Assembly (NCBI GenBank): GCA_963281255.1
Contig: OY725503.1
Coordinates: 3,286,001 to 3,350,000 of the forward strand
Reading direction: 5' to 3'
Source: Aphrocallistes beatrix
Lineage: Eukaryota > Porifera > Hexactinellida > Sceptrulophora > Aphrocallistidae
Length of the DNA stretch: 64,000 bases
This document shows positions 33,560 to 44,991 of this stretch, one piece after another (position 1 is the first letter of the stretch; every line of letters starts with the position of its first letter). The notes below the pieces were generated by a model that had not been told where the DNA came from, made no database searches, and worked only from the letters and a program-made list of their open reading frames with translations. Position numbers and translations under genes: made by a program.

Positions 33560-34740
33560 CAGGGGTGTAGTCCTAGAAAAAATAGTGGGCGGATGCTCAC
33601 TTAGCCAACTACCCATTGAAATTAAAAATACAATTCGTGTATCATAATAGGCGCCAAGTTATGGAAAATAGAATAAAACCTGGGGGGGGGTCCAAGAGCG
33701 AGCGAACCGAGCGACGGTAAGGGGGGGTCTGGGGGCTTGTCCCCCAGAAATTTTTTAAATCTTAGATGCTTAAATATCGATATACAGCAATTGTTGTTAC
33801 CTAGAGAAAAGAAAATCTCGGACTATAGTGGAAGAAAAATGTAATAGGGATATATATTTAGACTCAATTAACATAATTTTGGGGTTTAGTTGTAACCTAT
33901 AACTTTGTGTAGAGTCCTGCCATACCACAGCTTCCTCTCCTGTTCCACTGCCCAGCACCACGACCAGTGGCGTAGCTAGATATTTTAAATTATTAAGCAC
34001 TCCTCGAAATTGGCGCCCCACTTCCACCTGAAAATAAAATTTTGATAGCTATTTTTTCTGAATGTACTAATCAATTGTTCAATTATAATTGATTAATCAA
34101 ATGCGAGGAGAATTCATTAATTCTACTGAAAAAGACAGGTTCAAAAAATAGAGTTTTGCTGCCATGATTCATATTCTGCGCCCCTAGCTTCGTAATTTTA
34201 GTACGCACGTGCGTACTGTGCGTAATGCTAGCTACGCCACTGACCACGACCCCACAGGCTCCAAACCTGGGGGGGAGCGCCCCCCCAGGGTCCAGACCTG
34301 GGAGGGCCGCCCCCCAGGTACCCACACTTGGCGCCTATGCCAGTGTAGCAATATCGTTCCACAACGCAACTCCAATTGCTAACAATCAATATAAAACTCA
34401 ACGTTATCGTTACAGGCAAGGTTGAGTTAAATCATTTCGATCTGAAAAAACTTCATTTATTGATTTTACTTGATTGATTTGGTTAATAAGAAATGATTGA
34501 GTTGATTGATCTGCATTGTTGCCGTCGAATGAAATATAACGATCTGAAAGATCTTAAATTTCAATCGAATTGAATTGAATTGAAATGAACTGAAGTGAGT
34601 TATTTGAATGATCTGAATTGAGTGAAACCTAGGTATGAAACTTTGAAAACTTTTTTCCAAAAAAAATTTGGCTGGCAGAATTAGTGGGGGGACGGGGGAA
34701 CGCAGGGGGACCCCTGCGTCCCTCCTCCACTACACCCCTG
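33560..34740. mobile_element. hAT-type element with perfect 8-bp duplication, host of a nested hAT
   Basis: Left caggggtgtag, right ctacacccctg, flanked by tgtataac at 33552-33559 and 34741-34748. The interior (G-rich tract, 'gcgagcgaaccgagcg') is related to the 1411 element. It lies in the 3' flank of receptor copy D. Confidence 0.9.
33965..34242. mobile_element. Nested hAT-type MITE with perfect 8-bp duplication
   Basis: Ends cagtggcgtagctaga and tagctacgccactg, flanked by accacgac at 33957-33964 and 34243-34250, inside the 33560 element. An end of the same kind is at 42303-42316. Confidence 0.92.
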
Positions 34741-35685
34741 TGTATAACCCATCATTTTTGGAAGCAATATTTTCGAAAAATACTTTTAAATGAGCGCTTA
34801 ATGTTCTGGTTAAATCTGGATTTTTCGAGGGAGTAGATTCAAATTTTTGCCTATCCAAATGATAAATATTTGTCTGATTTTATTGCCAACATATCAATAG
34901 AGTAGATAATTTCGAGAAAAAATTCCTGAATCAATACTCAACTCAAGCAAAAATAATTTTATACAATGCAGTAACAGACCTCTAAAAATCAAAGTACGAA
35001 GTAAATCTCATTCCTCAATTTCTAATCTAATTGTGAAGATGCGTTTAAATAAGATGACTATTGTTAAATATACCTTTAAGTGGAATTTTTGCTTAATTTC
35101 ATAGGATTTGAAACTAGAAGTTATACAAAAAATATCCTTCCTAGTTATTGAACCAAGCAGGCATTGTAAGAAAAATACATTCCTCAAAGGAGGCTTTAGA
35201 GCTTTTTTGGTAGAGAATTAGTATTTTTCTCAAAAATAGTGTTTCAATTTAATTGTCAGATTTTGAACCCTTCAGCATAATTAACCTTAAAGCAAACCAA
35301 AATGGTAAAAGAATGTTACAATGCTTTATAGAAACTTGATATCGCATCTTATGCAATTAATACTAGTAGACTTCCTATTAGTTCATCAATGATGATAGCA
35401 TTCCTGAATACGTTGCTAAGGATACTAAATTCATTGAAACAATATAACTCGTGCTCTTGTGTAATCCACAACAACAAAGTTTTCACGGGAAGGGATTATA
35501 GCATTTTTAGAAACGTGATAGTACAATAACAAGATAGTATATCGAATTCATAATCTTATCAATGAACTAATTTCTGATTTCAATGAAATTATAGAGTTTA
35601 ATTAGTTTTATTGACAATAAGATGTATTTCGAATCTTCGATATATTTTTAATAATCTATTCAATCTAATATGATAAACTCGAATA
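34741..35685. other. AT-rich intergenic stretch
   Basis: No gene, element ends or repeats could be supported. Confidence 0.5.
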
Positions 35686-36208
35686 CAGTAGAACCTCTAT
35701 AAGTGGGGGAGGTTGGGCCGGCTAGCATGATGATACTCCCCCATTCCCCACTTATGATTCCAATTGTAATATTCCCATAAAACAAGCTTGCCTTAGTATT
35801 ACTATGAGAATTCTCTATTCTACTTTCCCTAAAATTTATTATTACTTTCTTACGATTTTTTAATGGTTTATTAAGGGTGTAATGATATGAGAAAGGGTTG
35901 ATTTGTGAGGCACGAAATTTCCAGCAAATGGTATAGCACAATCCCAAGTTCCGATTCATCTGTGAACGGTTGTTTTGATTAATATCCAATTTCGCATAGA
36001 AAAACTCCTATCATATTCCCCACATATAGAGGTTAATCTTAGTGTCGTGAGGTATTATTAGCCTAAAAGTCACCCCCATTCCCCGCATAATGGCACTTCC
36101 CCACTTATGGAGGTTTATCTGTATGGAAATGAGCAAAGATGTCAAAAAATTGCCCCACTTATAGAGGTCCCCCCACATATAGAGACCCCACTTATAGAGG
36201 TTCTACTG
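35686..36208. mobile_element. TA-flanked pogo-like MITE (cagtagaacctctataagtg family)
   Basis: Inverted ends cagtagaacctctataagtg and complement, TA at 35684-35685 and 36209-36210. Repeats of cacttatagaggt are clustered at the right end. Confidence 0.85.
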
Positions 36209-36796
36209 TACATAGTTGTTATGTGTGTGTACATTGTACACGTCACCCATTATTTTATGTGAGTACTCGTACACATTAGTGAAATGTTGTGTGTACGGGT
36301 ACAAGTTCTTTAATACACTGCAACAGAATACCCGAAGAGATACAATACAGATGTTGAATATGAAACGAGAAATCTATTTTTAGACAAGCACGAAGGTACA
36401 TCCATTCTAAAAATCTACAAAATTTGAGCTACAAACTGTCATATCAAAATGAAAAGGAACTGAAATGGAAAAACGGGTATAGGTATACAGGTGTCGGTGA
36501 GAGTCATCGAGTCAAATCGAGTGAACTCATCGGTCTTTCGAATATACCTGAATCCGTAAATTGGACAGCCGACGGAGCTGTGAATCTCCCCAAAGATCAA
36601 AGTACCTGTGGTGGTGGTTGGAGTTTTGCTACCACGGGGACATTGGAAGGAAGCTACTTCTTGAAACATAGTGAGTCTAGAAAGAATATATAGATACGTA
36701 ACCCCATCTAAATCTACTACAGATTATATGGCAGACCTTTTCAATTATAAATGAAGTAATTACTCCGCTGGCCAGGTGATACAAAGTGAACATTTA

Positions 36797-37800
36797 CACT
36801 GTTGGCCAAAAGTATTGGAACACCATATTGCTTTGCATCATAAGTAATGATCAAATGGTTCTGTCTATGGAGCCAATCAATTAAAACCTCGAGTTAATGA
36901 AATATAGAATCAATTTCGAAATCTACACACTCAAATGAATCAATTTAGCTTACTATAGATTAATATTTTCCAAAGCGTAATAAATAGTACCTGTGTCATC
37001 TTGAGCCACTTGCCACTTGTTATGACCATTATATATTTTTAGAACTAGTAGATCAAGGTGGCACAAGCGATATTAATTACTACAAGCGCGCTTCGCTTGC
37101 TTGCGCTGCGCGGCTGGCGGACACTGTGTCCGCCGGAGGCGCCCTTTGCGCGCCTGTGGTCACATTGATTAATTATATGGGAGGTAACATCTATAAATAC
37201 GTCTGTCCTACTATTATAATCGATATCGCACGAAAAATTTGTCAATTTTAAAAATTTTTGATGTGTAATGATGACGTCATCACAGAGTGATGAGCCATCA
37301 CTTTTTGATGATAGTTATATCGCATGTGAGGAATATTAATATACACATTCTATTAAAATTTAAGTCATCAATTAAAACGGCTGAGTTATGGTTGAAAAAC
37401 TGAAATTTCCAATTATAACAAAGGTGACAATGACGTCATAATTCCATGATGAGTCGACATTTTCGTCTGAGCTCAGAAATTAGTGGAGCCATAGCCAAAA
37501 GACACTCACATGCCAAAAATCAGCTTTCTGGGCCTGGCAGTTTCTTCAATCAATTCGTTGAAGATATATATATAACACAAACAACAAACATTAATCGAGT
37601 TTTAATAGTAAGGATTTAGGCATCATTGATATATAGAATACTTCTAAACTGAGTAATTAAAGTGTGTAGATTTCGAATTTGATGTCAGATTTTCAGTAGC
37701 CGTCGTGGATATAATGAATTGGCTTCAATGGAGAGAACCATTTTAGTATTATTCATGATGCAAAGCAATATGATGTTCCAAAACCCTTGGCCAGTCAGTG
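36797..37800. mobile_element. Tc1-like MITE carrying an R1 insertion
   Basis: Left end cactgttggccaaaagtatt, right end 'cccttggccagtcagtg', with inverted matches such as ttgctttgcatcat extending about 75 bp. TA flanks (36795-36796, 37801-37802). R1 (37081-37614) interrupts it. The end sequence is of the Tc1 'ggccaaaagt' class. Confidence 0.8.
37081..37614 (-). repeat. R1 repeat, full inverted copy
   Basis: GC-rich tail first (tacaagcgcgcttcgcttgc), core with TGACGTCA sites near 37274 and 37434, then the far end tccttactattaaaactcga read on the minus strand. Confidence 0.87.
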
Positions 37801-38166
37801 TAGAAAAACGGACATGCCAATTCTTGCGCGCCCGCAGTCCGTTTTACCAAATGTTCATTCGTAGATGTACATAGATTTTTTTCCTAAATTTTATATTTTC
37901 CGTTTTTTAAATACAAGCGGATTTCGGGGGTTTTAAGTATATGCAACATGCTTGTTAAATAAGATTGATTTTCTCTCATGTGCTGCGCTCCCTGGGAAAT
38001 ACTTCGTGTCCGCGTTACTAGATGCTCCGCTGGCGTTCAGTGAATTCAAGATAACTTATATGATAACAGGCACCGTGTACAGCATATTTCTATAATTCAC
38101 TGTTGTATACAGCAGAGAAGCTGTTGTTGCTGAGTGAACAGTGTTTGATGGATTGCACCTGGCATC

Positions 38167-38440
38167 ATAGGCGTCAATTGTGAGTAACGGGGGGGGGCGG
38201 CCTCCCAGTTTGGAGCCTGTGGGGGACCGTGGTGCCGGGCAGTGGAGCAGTGGAGGAAGCTGTGGTATGGCAGGACTTCACACAAACTTATTGGTTTGCA
38301 ACTAAACCCCAAAATTATGTTAATTGAGTCTAGATATCCAATTACATTTTTATTCCACTATACTCCGAGATTTTCTTTTCCCTAGGAAACAACAATAGCT
38401 GTATATCAATATTTGAGCGTCTGAGATTTTTTTAATAAAA
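38167..38440 (-). mobile_element. Truncated hAT-like fragment disrupting gene C
   Basis: Inverted partial copy of 33780-34000 (accccaaaattatgttaatt, tcttttccctaggaaacaac). No target duplication was found, so this could be a rearrangement rather than a simple insertion. Confidence 0.65.
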
Positions 38441-38575
38441 TCTGATTAGTCATTAGAATTTATAATTTCTGACTAATCACAGGATTTCCTTTCTATGGAT
38501 TGTCGCCAGACAAGATGACGTGACCATATTTTCCAGAAGAATCAGATATTATGCATTACTGGCACATATCTCGTC

Positions 38576-38583
38576 TATAAATA
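38576..38583 (+). promoter_or_regulatory. TATA box of the NHL gene
   Basis: TATAAATA, 63 bp before the ATG at 38639. Confidence 0.5.
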
Positions 38584-38638
38584 GAAGTGGACGATATTAT
38601 ATTTAATTATCAACGATTTCCACAATTTTATAAGATAG

Positions 38639-39516
38639 ATGGCAGTTCGATTTCCAGAAGAACCACTACTCACAGATTCTGCAGAATCACAAATAGAACA
38701 CATGTACAGCCACTTGATAAATGTAGCAGAGTGGCGCACTGGACAGCTGCATGGGATTACTAGAGGCATCGCTATTGATCCTATCACAAACCATATTTAT
38801 GCCGTACAAGGCGGGTCCATACATAAGTTTTCAATATTCTCGGAGAGGGGTGAGTTCATAAACGGTTTCTCAAATGATCAGATATGGGAGCCATGGGGTA
38901 TTGCGATCCCACAAGGACAATGTCTATGTAACAAATTTGTATGATTGCTCAATATCTTGGTTTAAGTTGGCAAGGTTGAAATTCTATTTCGTCGCAAATG
39001 TAAGGGAAAAAGGTCTCTAAAGTTTAAAAATCCTTCACAAATGGCTGTGTCTACCAACGGGGAAGTCTTTGTCACTGATTACTCGAATGATCGAGTCCAA
39101 ATACTAACTATCGACCTTCAATACAAACGACGCATCTCGCACCACTCTATGACACGACCCAGTGACGTTAAGCTGACAGCAGACGAAGTATACGTACTCA
39201 GTCATTTAGACTCTCCATGCATTCATGTATTCTCTAACACTGGAAAGAAACTGCGTTCTCTGATCACAAGTAATGGATTGCAGGTCTTGAGCCCTTCATT
39301 CTTTTGTCTTGATAGTCACGAAAATATATTTGTCAATGATGAGGAGCTCACAACTTCCAGATATTCTCTAAAAAAGGAAAACTCCTCCACACGATCGGAG
39401 GACGAGGAGAGAAACTGGGAATGTTTAAGTACCCACAAGGAATAACTCTAATTCACGATTTCAAATTAGTTGTTGTATCTTCCAATAAGAAGAATAGTTT
39501 GCAAATATTCTCTTAA
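38639..39516 (+). pseudogene. Intronless NHL-repeat protein, frameshifted
   Basis: The frame opens MAVRFPEEPLL with LHGITRGIAIDPITNHIYAV and EPWGIAI, shifts near 38915 to HKDNVYVTNLYDCSISWFKL, shifts back before SQMAVSTNGEVFVTDYSNDR (39041 on), and shifts again near 39350 to QIFSKKGKLLHTIGGRGEKL then FKYPQGITLI, with a stop at 39514-39516. About six NHL repeats form what was one intact propeller of about 290 aa. It has a TATA box, a short leader and no introns. No RING, B-box or coiled coil is visible. Dead unless the frameshifts are assembly errors. Relative of 23336-24119. Confidence 0.78.
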
Positions 39517-40070
39517 CAACGGTTGCATTTTGTTTTGTTGTATTGTTTGTTAATGATCATTAAACTAATTCCTCATTTCTAGTTTTAATGGAAAAGTTAT
39601 TGTCATGTACGGTTTGCACAGTACAATTTTCTTTAACCAAATATACTCCGAAATTGTACTGGAGATGTAAATTCATTTTTCCCAGTGCCTCAGTAAGCTC
39701 ATGAGGTTAAAACCAAAAAGTATCAGAGGAGACTATTAATGGAAATATTTCACTAGATGAATTCGAGTAAGCTTGAGCAACTGTATGTCTATCTACAGCC
39801 GATCACATCCAGATACTGCTGAAGTGTCTACATTATCAGCGATACATCTTATAATTATAATAATTAGTGCCAACAGAATAGAAAAAGTACATACATAATT
39901 ACAATGCTGCCCGGGGATTGGGTGCACATCAAAACAAAAATATATATCTACAAGTCAAAACACAGTAAAATTAAAATGAAGTGAATAATAAAAAAATATT
40001 TTGAAATAAAAAGAAAAGACTCTGAAAAATAAGATAAAATAAGTTAAAATAAGGCTGTAGAACAAAAGAA
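39517..40070. other. 3' flank of the NHL gene and A-rich LINE tail region
   Basis: No gene seen. 39960-40070 is A-rich on the plus strand and directly follows (on the minus strand) the end of the LINE frame. Confidence 0.5.
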
Positions 40071-41990
40071 TTAAGATAAGGGAATACAAAAACCATTCGG
40101 TTTGTCACAGTGACAGGGAGGCAAATTATGTTCACTACTCCAGAAACTATCCAATCTCCCTTTAAAAGTTGACAAGGATGGAGCTGATACAGTACTTTCT
40201 GGTAAACCATTCCACAATCTTATTATTCTTTCTGTGAAGAAGTTGGTTCTCAACTTACTCTTAGGAGGGCGATCGGAGGGGTGTATAAGAGTAAACGAGT
40301 GGCCTCGGCATTTACTTCCTACCGGTCTCAAAATAGGGGGGTGTTTAAACTTAATATAGACATCACCATTAATAAACTTCCACATTAAAATTAAGTCAGC
40401 CCTCTTTCTCCGATTTTCTAAACATATCAAACCCAAAGCCCGCATTCTTTCCCTATATGGTAATTTAGCAAGAGACTTTACACATTTCGTAGCCCTCCTC
40501 TGTACCTTCTCCAATTTTAACACATCTTTAACCAAATAGGGAGACCAAATATGGCAAGCGTACTCTAACTTTGGTCTGATGAATACTTTATAGAAAATCT
40601 TAAAAATATCTGCAGTTATATGTACATAAGTTCTTCTAAACAATCCGACTAGTCTATTAGCTAACGCTAAAACATACTTTAGCAATGTGTCCACTAAACG
40701 AAACCCTACTATCCATCCATACTCCCAAGTCCTTGATTGTGTCTGTTTCTTCAATAACTTCTGACTTCATTGTGTATTGTAATCTTGGGTTATGCTTCCC
40801 TAGGTGAATAACCTGAGACTTATTAAGATTAATTGGCATATAATTTAATTGCGACCAATCTACCATATCAGCTAAACTATCGGATAGGGCTGTATTATAA
40901 CTCTGTGAGTATTGTTCACCGTATAATTTGGTGTCATCAACAAAAGATGGTACACCAGTAAGCCTGTTCATTTTATATAGACTATAAACTGAGTTTGAAG
41001 GAGAATCGAGTGTATATATTAAGAATAATATTGGACCTAAAACTGATCCTTGCGGAATACCACTATTTACAACCTGCCAATCAGAGTAGGTATTCCCCAT
41101 CTTGACACGCTGTCTCCTTTCTAATAAATAATACTCCAGCCAATTTAATATCTGCCCTCTTATGCCAATTGCTTCTAATTTGTCCAGTATATACTATGTT
41201 GCACTTTATCAAACGCTTTTGCAAAGTCAATATACAATATATCTACAGGAGACCCTTTGTCTAGGAGTAAACTCCACTCATCCAACGCTTCAAGCAAATT
41301 AGTAATACACGACCTCATTGGCAAGAATCCATGCTGGTTTGAATGAATTATATTGTTACACATAAGATGATTGAGGATGATTGGTTTGATAATAGACTCT
41401 AATATTTTAACTACAATTGAAGTTAGTGAAATAGGTCTATAATTCTTAGCTAGTAGTTTAGAGTCTTTCTTATGAATTGGTACTACTATATTCGCGGATT
41501 TCCAATCACTTGGTAATATACCGGATTCGAGGCTTTTATTAAAAATGTAGAAAAGTATATTAGCAAAATCTTTGGAGAATCTTTTAAGCAAATTTGGATG
41601 TATGCCATCAGGCCCTGGAGATTTTGATCCATCAAGAAACTCCAACTGCTGTAAAATTATATCTTCTGTTATCACTGTCTTACTAATATAATTAACTACA
41701 TTCACTAGTGGAGCTTTATATGATCCTCTCTCCAAAGGGATATTATATACACTTGAGAAATGATCTGCAAAAATACTAGCTGTTTGTTCTTCAGATGTTA
41801 GGTTTCCGTTTGAGTCGATAAGGGAAACAGCCCTATCAACATCCACCATTTGATGTTTAGCATATTGGAAAAACTGTTTAATGTTTTTGGGGGTATTTAA
41901 CTGCTTTGTTAGATCCTTTTCATAGTTACGACGTACGCTGGATGATAATTTAGAAACAATATTTCTCCCATAATGTGTACTTAACCGCAT
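40071..41990 (-). pseudogene. Non-LTR retrotransposon (CR1/jockey-like) reverse transcriptase
   Basis: Minus strand, three frames joined by frameshifts near 41190 and 40725. RT motifs in order: GSKSPGPDGIHPNLLKRF, NYRPISLTSIVVKILESI, ILYIDFAKAFDKVQH, GIPQGSVLGPILFLIY, FVDDTKLYG (catalytic Y/F-x-DD present, with Val for the usual Ala), then the thumb region with LEYACHIWSPYL and the C-terminal RTNFFTERIIRLWNGLP block. The sequence between FLIY and FVDD is irregular. The upstream endonuclease domain is missing, as in a 5'-truncated copy. Dead. Confidence 0.88.
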
Positions 41991-42224
41991 GAAGTTGTTT
42001 TGACTACAAATTTTAAATTAATTGTTGTTTCTCAAAATATTAACTATTGAATACAAATATATTTAGTTATTAACACCACTACTTATATTACTGGGGTTAT
42101 ATCTGTATAGACAAACTTAAAATGACTGTGCGATTTCTGAAGAAATTCTCTAGAAAATTCTGTATTATTTTGCCATTTGCAGGCTAACTTGAAGTATCTG
42201 TGCGTATTATGATGTAAATGTATT

Positions 42225-42316
42225 CTGCTTCCAGGGCCCCATTGGGGGTTTACAGTGCCCCCAGACCCCCAGCTGGGTGTTGTTCTCCCATCATAAAATC
42301 CTGGCTACGCCACTGC
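42225..42316. mobile_element. hAT-type element end fragment
   Basis: Right end ctggctacgccactg at 42302-42316, like the nested 33965 element, preceded by a G/C-rich tract. The left end was not found. Confidence 0.5.
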
Positions 42317-42817
42317 ATATATATACCACCTTTTCTGTCACTTAATAGCTGTAGAAAAGGAAATTTAAGGATCTACGTATTGATTCTTGAATTCATTATA
42401 CTGTTGCAATCGATCCTAACAACAACCGGAGTTTTTACGAGCGACCTTATATTTAAATATTTTAACCTTTTTATGTTTTAATGTTTCAAAATTAAATGAT
42501 TAGAGTGCGTAGAATTCTAAAATAAGATTAATTTACAGAGTTTTATGATGCTTCTTACAGTATATGCATTACTTACACACACTCAAGCACTAGGTGTATT
42601 TGTGGGGGCTCATTACTTTTATCAGGTTGCGCAGCTGTCCTATAAGATAATGTTACTTTTAAACGTATATAAAAATTTAAATTTATGAAACATCTGTTGC
42701 GAACAATTTTCTGACTGTATGTTTACATACTTCATAAATTGATATTGTACTTGTATGTAGTTTTCCCAAGAAAAAAAGCTTGATTTGATAATATGCTAAA
42801 TTATGCTCTGTTTCACA
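42317..42817. other. Upstream region of gene E, no gene seen
   Basis: AT-rich. The part from about 42680 aligns loosely with regions upstream of D, F and G. Confidence 0.5.
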
Positions 42818-42824
42818 TATAAAT
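42818..42824 (+). promoter_or_regulatory. TATA box of LRR-EGF gene E
   Basis: TATAAAT within ctgtttcacatataaatgta, 78 bp before the ATG; conserved block in all copies. Confidence 0.6.
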
Positions 42825-42895
42825 GTATAGGTTACTTAATTCACACCTTAACTTTTTCCCTTAACCTCTATTTGAAATTATCTATCTGAATTGAA

Positions 42896-44785
42896 ATGGT
42901 AAGATTGTGTGCATATATTCTCTTTTTCGCAGTTTCTGTCGCTGTAGTTATTGGATATGATTGTGAAAATGGAGCAGTTGGATGCCGAACATATTCAAAC
43001 TATTTGAGATGCTATATAAACAGTAGCAATACTCAACTTATTAAGAGTCAAATAAAGCTTTGTAGTGCAGCTTCAGGGAATTACAGTAGACTTTACTTGT
43101 ACAAACGATACAATTCTGAAGACATTGGTAATCTAATCGTTGAAATCGATTTACCATCAAACATTAAAGAATTATATCTATTTTCTTACTATTATTCAGC
43201 CCACGATTATATCAGACTTACGACATCGAAATATAATTATGCACTTACCTACATGTATATTGAGGAGAAGGTGAAAATAGAATCTCCAAATTTTTTCAAT
43301 TATTTTAGTGAATTGAAAAAGATACGAGCATGCACATATTATTATTATTACTATTATCATTCGAATTCTACATGTGATAATATAATAAATTCCGAACAAA
43401 CACCATCATTTACAAATTTACAAAAATTGACGTCTCTAACTGGGAGATTCTATATATCAAATACAGCAACATTAGATGCTACTATGTTGAGTGGACTAGG
43501 GAACCTTGTCTATTTGAGTTTAGCAGATTCGAATTTTGAAAGAATAGAACAAAATGCCTTTCAAAACCTTAAGCAGCTGACCTTCTTGAATTTAAAAGGT
43601 AATAAAATAACCTCCATTGAAGATGGTACATTCAACTCTCTCAAGAAACTCAAAGAACTCCATCTAGACGGAAACGGAATCGAAACTGCCAATAGTAACA
43701 TATTTGAAGGATTGGATGAGCTAAAAACCTTAAGCATAAGTCAAAATCCAAACTTTCCATTAGATACAATTTCAAAAATCAAAAATTTGACGATTTTGTA
43801 CATAAATTATAATGATTATACCAACCTTGATCCATTCGTATTCCAGCAATTAAAGAAATTGGAATATTTAGAAGCTGACAACAACCCTTTCACATGTGAC
43901 TGCAGGTTACAATGGGCAAATATAATATCTCGGAATGGTATTTATATTTCCGGGAACTGTCTAGAACCATGGAATGCCAGAGATATTAGTATAACTACTT
44001 CATTACTCTATGCTAATTGTACACAAATGCAATCTTACAAGTGCTTCAACAAATCTATTTCGTGTCCGAATAATAAGGTATGTTATAATACGAAGGATAG
44101 TTACACTTGTGGATGTCCAAAGGGATATTCTTTATATAACTCAGGAGAATGCAATGACATCGACGAATGTTCTGTTTCTCAAAAGTGTGAACACGGATGT
44201 GAGAATACTGAAGGTTCCTACATCTGTACTTGTCAAGATGGATTCAAGTTATCATCTGATGGATACACCTGTGAGGATGTTAATGAGGGTCAAGATTCAA
44301 ATTCCTTTGTAATATCAATCTCAAACATTTTGCCAACTAGTATAATCATAAATGTGATACAAACAATTATTATAATAATACTCATTATTAGTACTTGTTT
44401 CCTTGCGAAAAACAAGTTTATTAAGGCTACAAAGCAGGATAAAAGCATCCATGTAAGTAATCCAACGGATTTTGAAAGATATGATATTAATTATGTGAGT
44501 TCACATAAGGAAGTCAGCACGAGTCCTCCGATTAAAGATGCAGAAAAGGTTGGTAAATTTCAAATATTATCACAGCCCGTTCCTCGAACTGAAAACTCGA
44601 GGAACGGATCACCAAATAGCATTGACAGTACAAGACAATATTCCTCACGTAAAGATGGACAGCAGGAATATTACTATTTGGATGAAATTTCTAAAATGAA
44701 GAATCTTGAAAAAGGAAAATATCGGAATTTACCATCGCCTCCATCTTCTCCTGAAAAGCTTGGGTTGTATGAAATCATGTCTTAA
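42896..44785 (+). CDS. LRR-EGF single-pass membrane receptor E (intact, two EGF domains)
   Basis: Single exon, 629 aa. Signal peptide (about 1-19), an N-terminal Cys-containing region, LRRs (about 190-325, e.g. LTFLNLKGNKITSIEDGTF), an LRRCT-type cap (NPFTCDCRLQW), an EGF domain (YKCFNKSISCPNNKVCYNT) and a calcium-type EGF (DIDECSVSQKCEHGCENTEG). A membrane helix (ILPTSIIINVIQTIIIIILI) and a cytoplasmic tail of about 115 aa follow. Compared with G it lacks EGF3 and the coiled segment, its NECQ has become NEGQ, and it has about 35 extra tail residues. The tail has YYYLDEI and ends LYEIMS, a YxxM motif of the kind bound by SH2 domains when phosphorylated. It is probably a cell-surface recognition or signalling receptor; the ligand is unknown. 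Confidence 0.88.
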   Translation: MVRLCAYILFFAVSVAVVIGYDCENGAVGCRTYSNYLRCYINSSNTQLIKSQIKLCSAASGNYSRLYLYKRYNSEDIGNLIVEIDLPSNIKELYLFSYYYSAHDYIRLTTSKYNYALTYMYIEEKVKIESPNFFNYFSELKKIRACTYYYYYYYHSNSTCDNIINSEQTPSFTNLQKLTSLTGRFYISNTATLDATMLSGLGNLVYLSLADSNFERIEQNAFQNLKQLTFLNLKGNKITSIEDGTFNSLKKLKELHLDGNGIETANSNIFEGLDELKTLSISQNPNFPLDTISKIKNLTILYINYNDYTNLDPFVFQQLKKLEYLEADNNPFTCDCRLQWANIISRNGIYISGNCLEPWNARDISITTSLLYANCTQMQSYKCFNKSISCPNNKVCYNTKDSYTCGCPKGYSLYNSGECNDIDECSVSQKCEHGCENTEGSYICTCQDGFKLSSDGYTCEDVNEGQDSNSFVISISNILPTSIIINVIQTIIIIILIISTCFLAKNKFIKATKQDKSIHVSNPTDFERYDINYVSSHKEVSTSPPIKDAEKVGKFQILSQPVPRTENSRNGSPNSIDSTRQYSSRKDGQQEYYYLDEISKMKNLEKGKYRNLPSPPSSPEKLGLYEIMS

Positions 44786-44985
44786 ACTTCCCAACCTTTC
44801 TAACTAAATTACGTCCTAAGTCATTACTTCTATTGCTCTATTTTTAGCTCCCCTGATTTGTATATACGTATACATATTTCTTTATCAATATTCTAGCTTA
44901 ACTTTCGTTCTCCCCTTCTTGAAATTTAAATGTGCTCTCTCATTACTTGATAGACCTTTTCCTTATTGATGTGTGATATTATTCT

Positions 44986-44991
44986 ATTAAA
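44986..44991 (+). terminator. ATTAAA polyadenylation signal of gene E
   Basis: ATTAAA about 200 bp after the stop, in the conserved 3' flank of the family. Confidence 0.5.

Larger units (their letters stand above)
36327..38166 (+). pseudogene. Papain-like gene C: remnant of exons 3 and 4
   Basis: 36327-36670 matches exon 3 of genes A/B, with a single-base deletion near 36370 (frameshift), a 15-bp deletion at about 36436 (loss of EINHL) and a conserved donor. CGGGW is again present (Gly codon 36616-36618). Exon 4 survives only as 38116-38166 (AGAAGCTG to the ATGGATTGCACCTGG region), where a hAT-like fragment takes over. Exons 1 and 2 are absent. The intron between holds a Tc1-like MITE with an R1 copy. 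It is dead, but it shows that the Cys-to-Gly change predates this copy. Confidence 0.85.

Noticed and set aside
44010-44312. Second-frame open reading stretches inside the EGF regions of E, F and G
   Set aside because: Same out-of-frame pattern recurs at 50457 and 59537; it follows from the Cys-rich codon pattern of the real frame.
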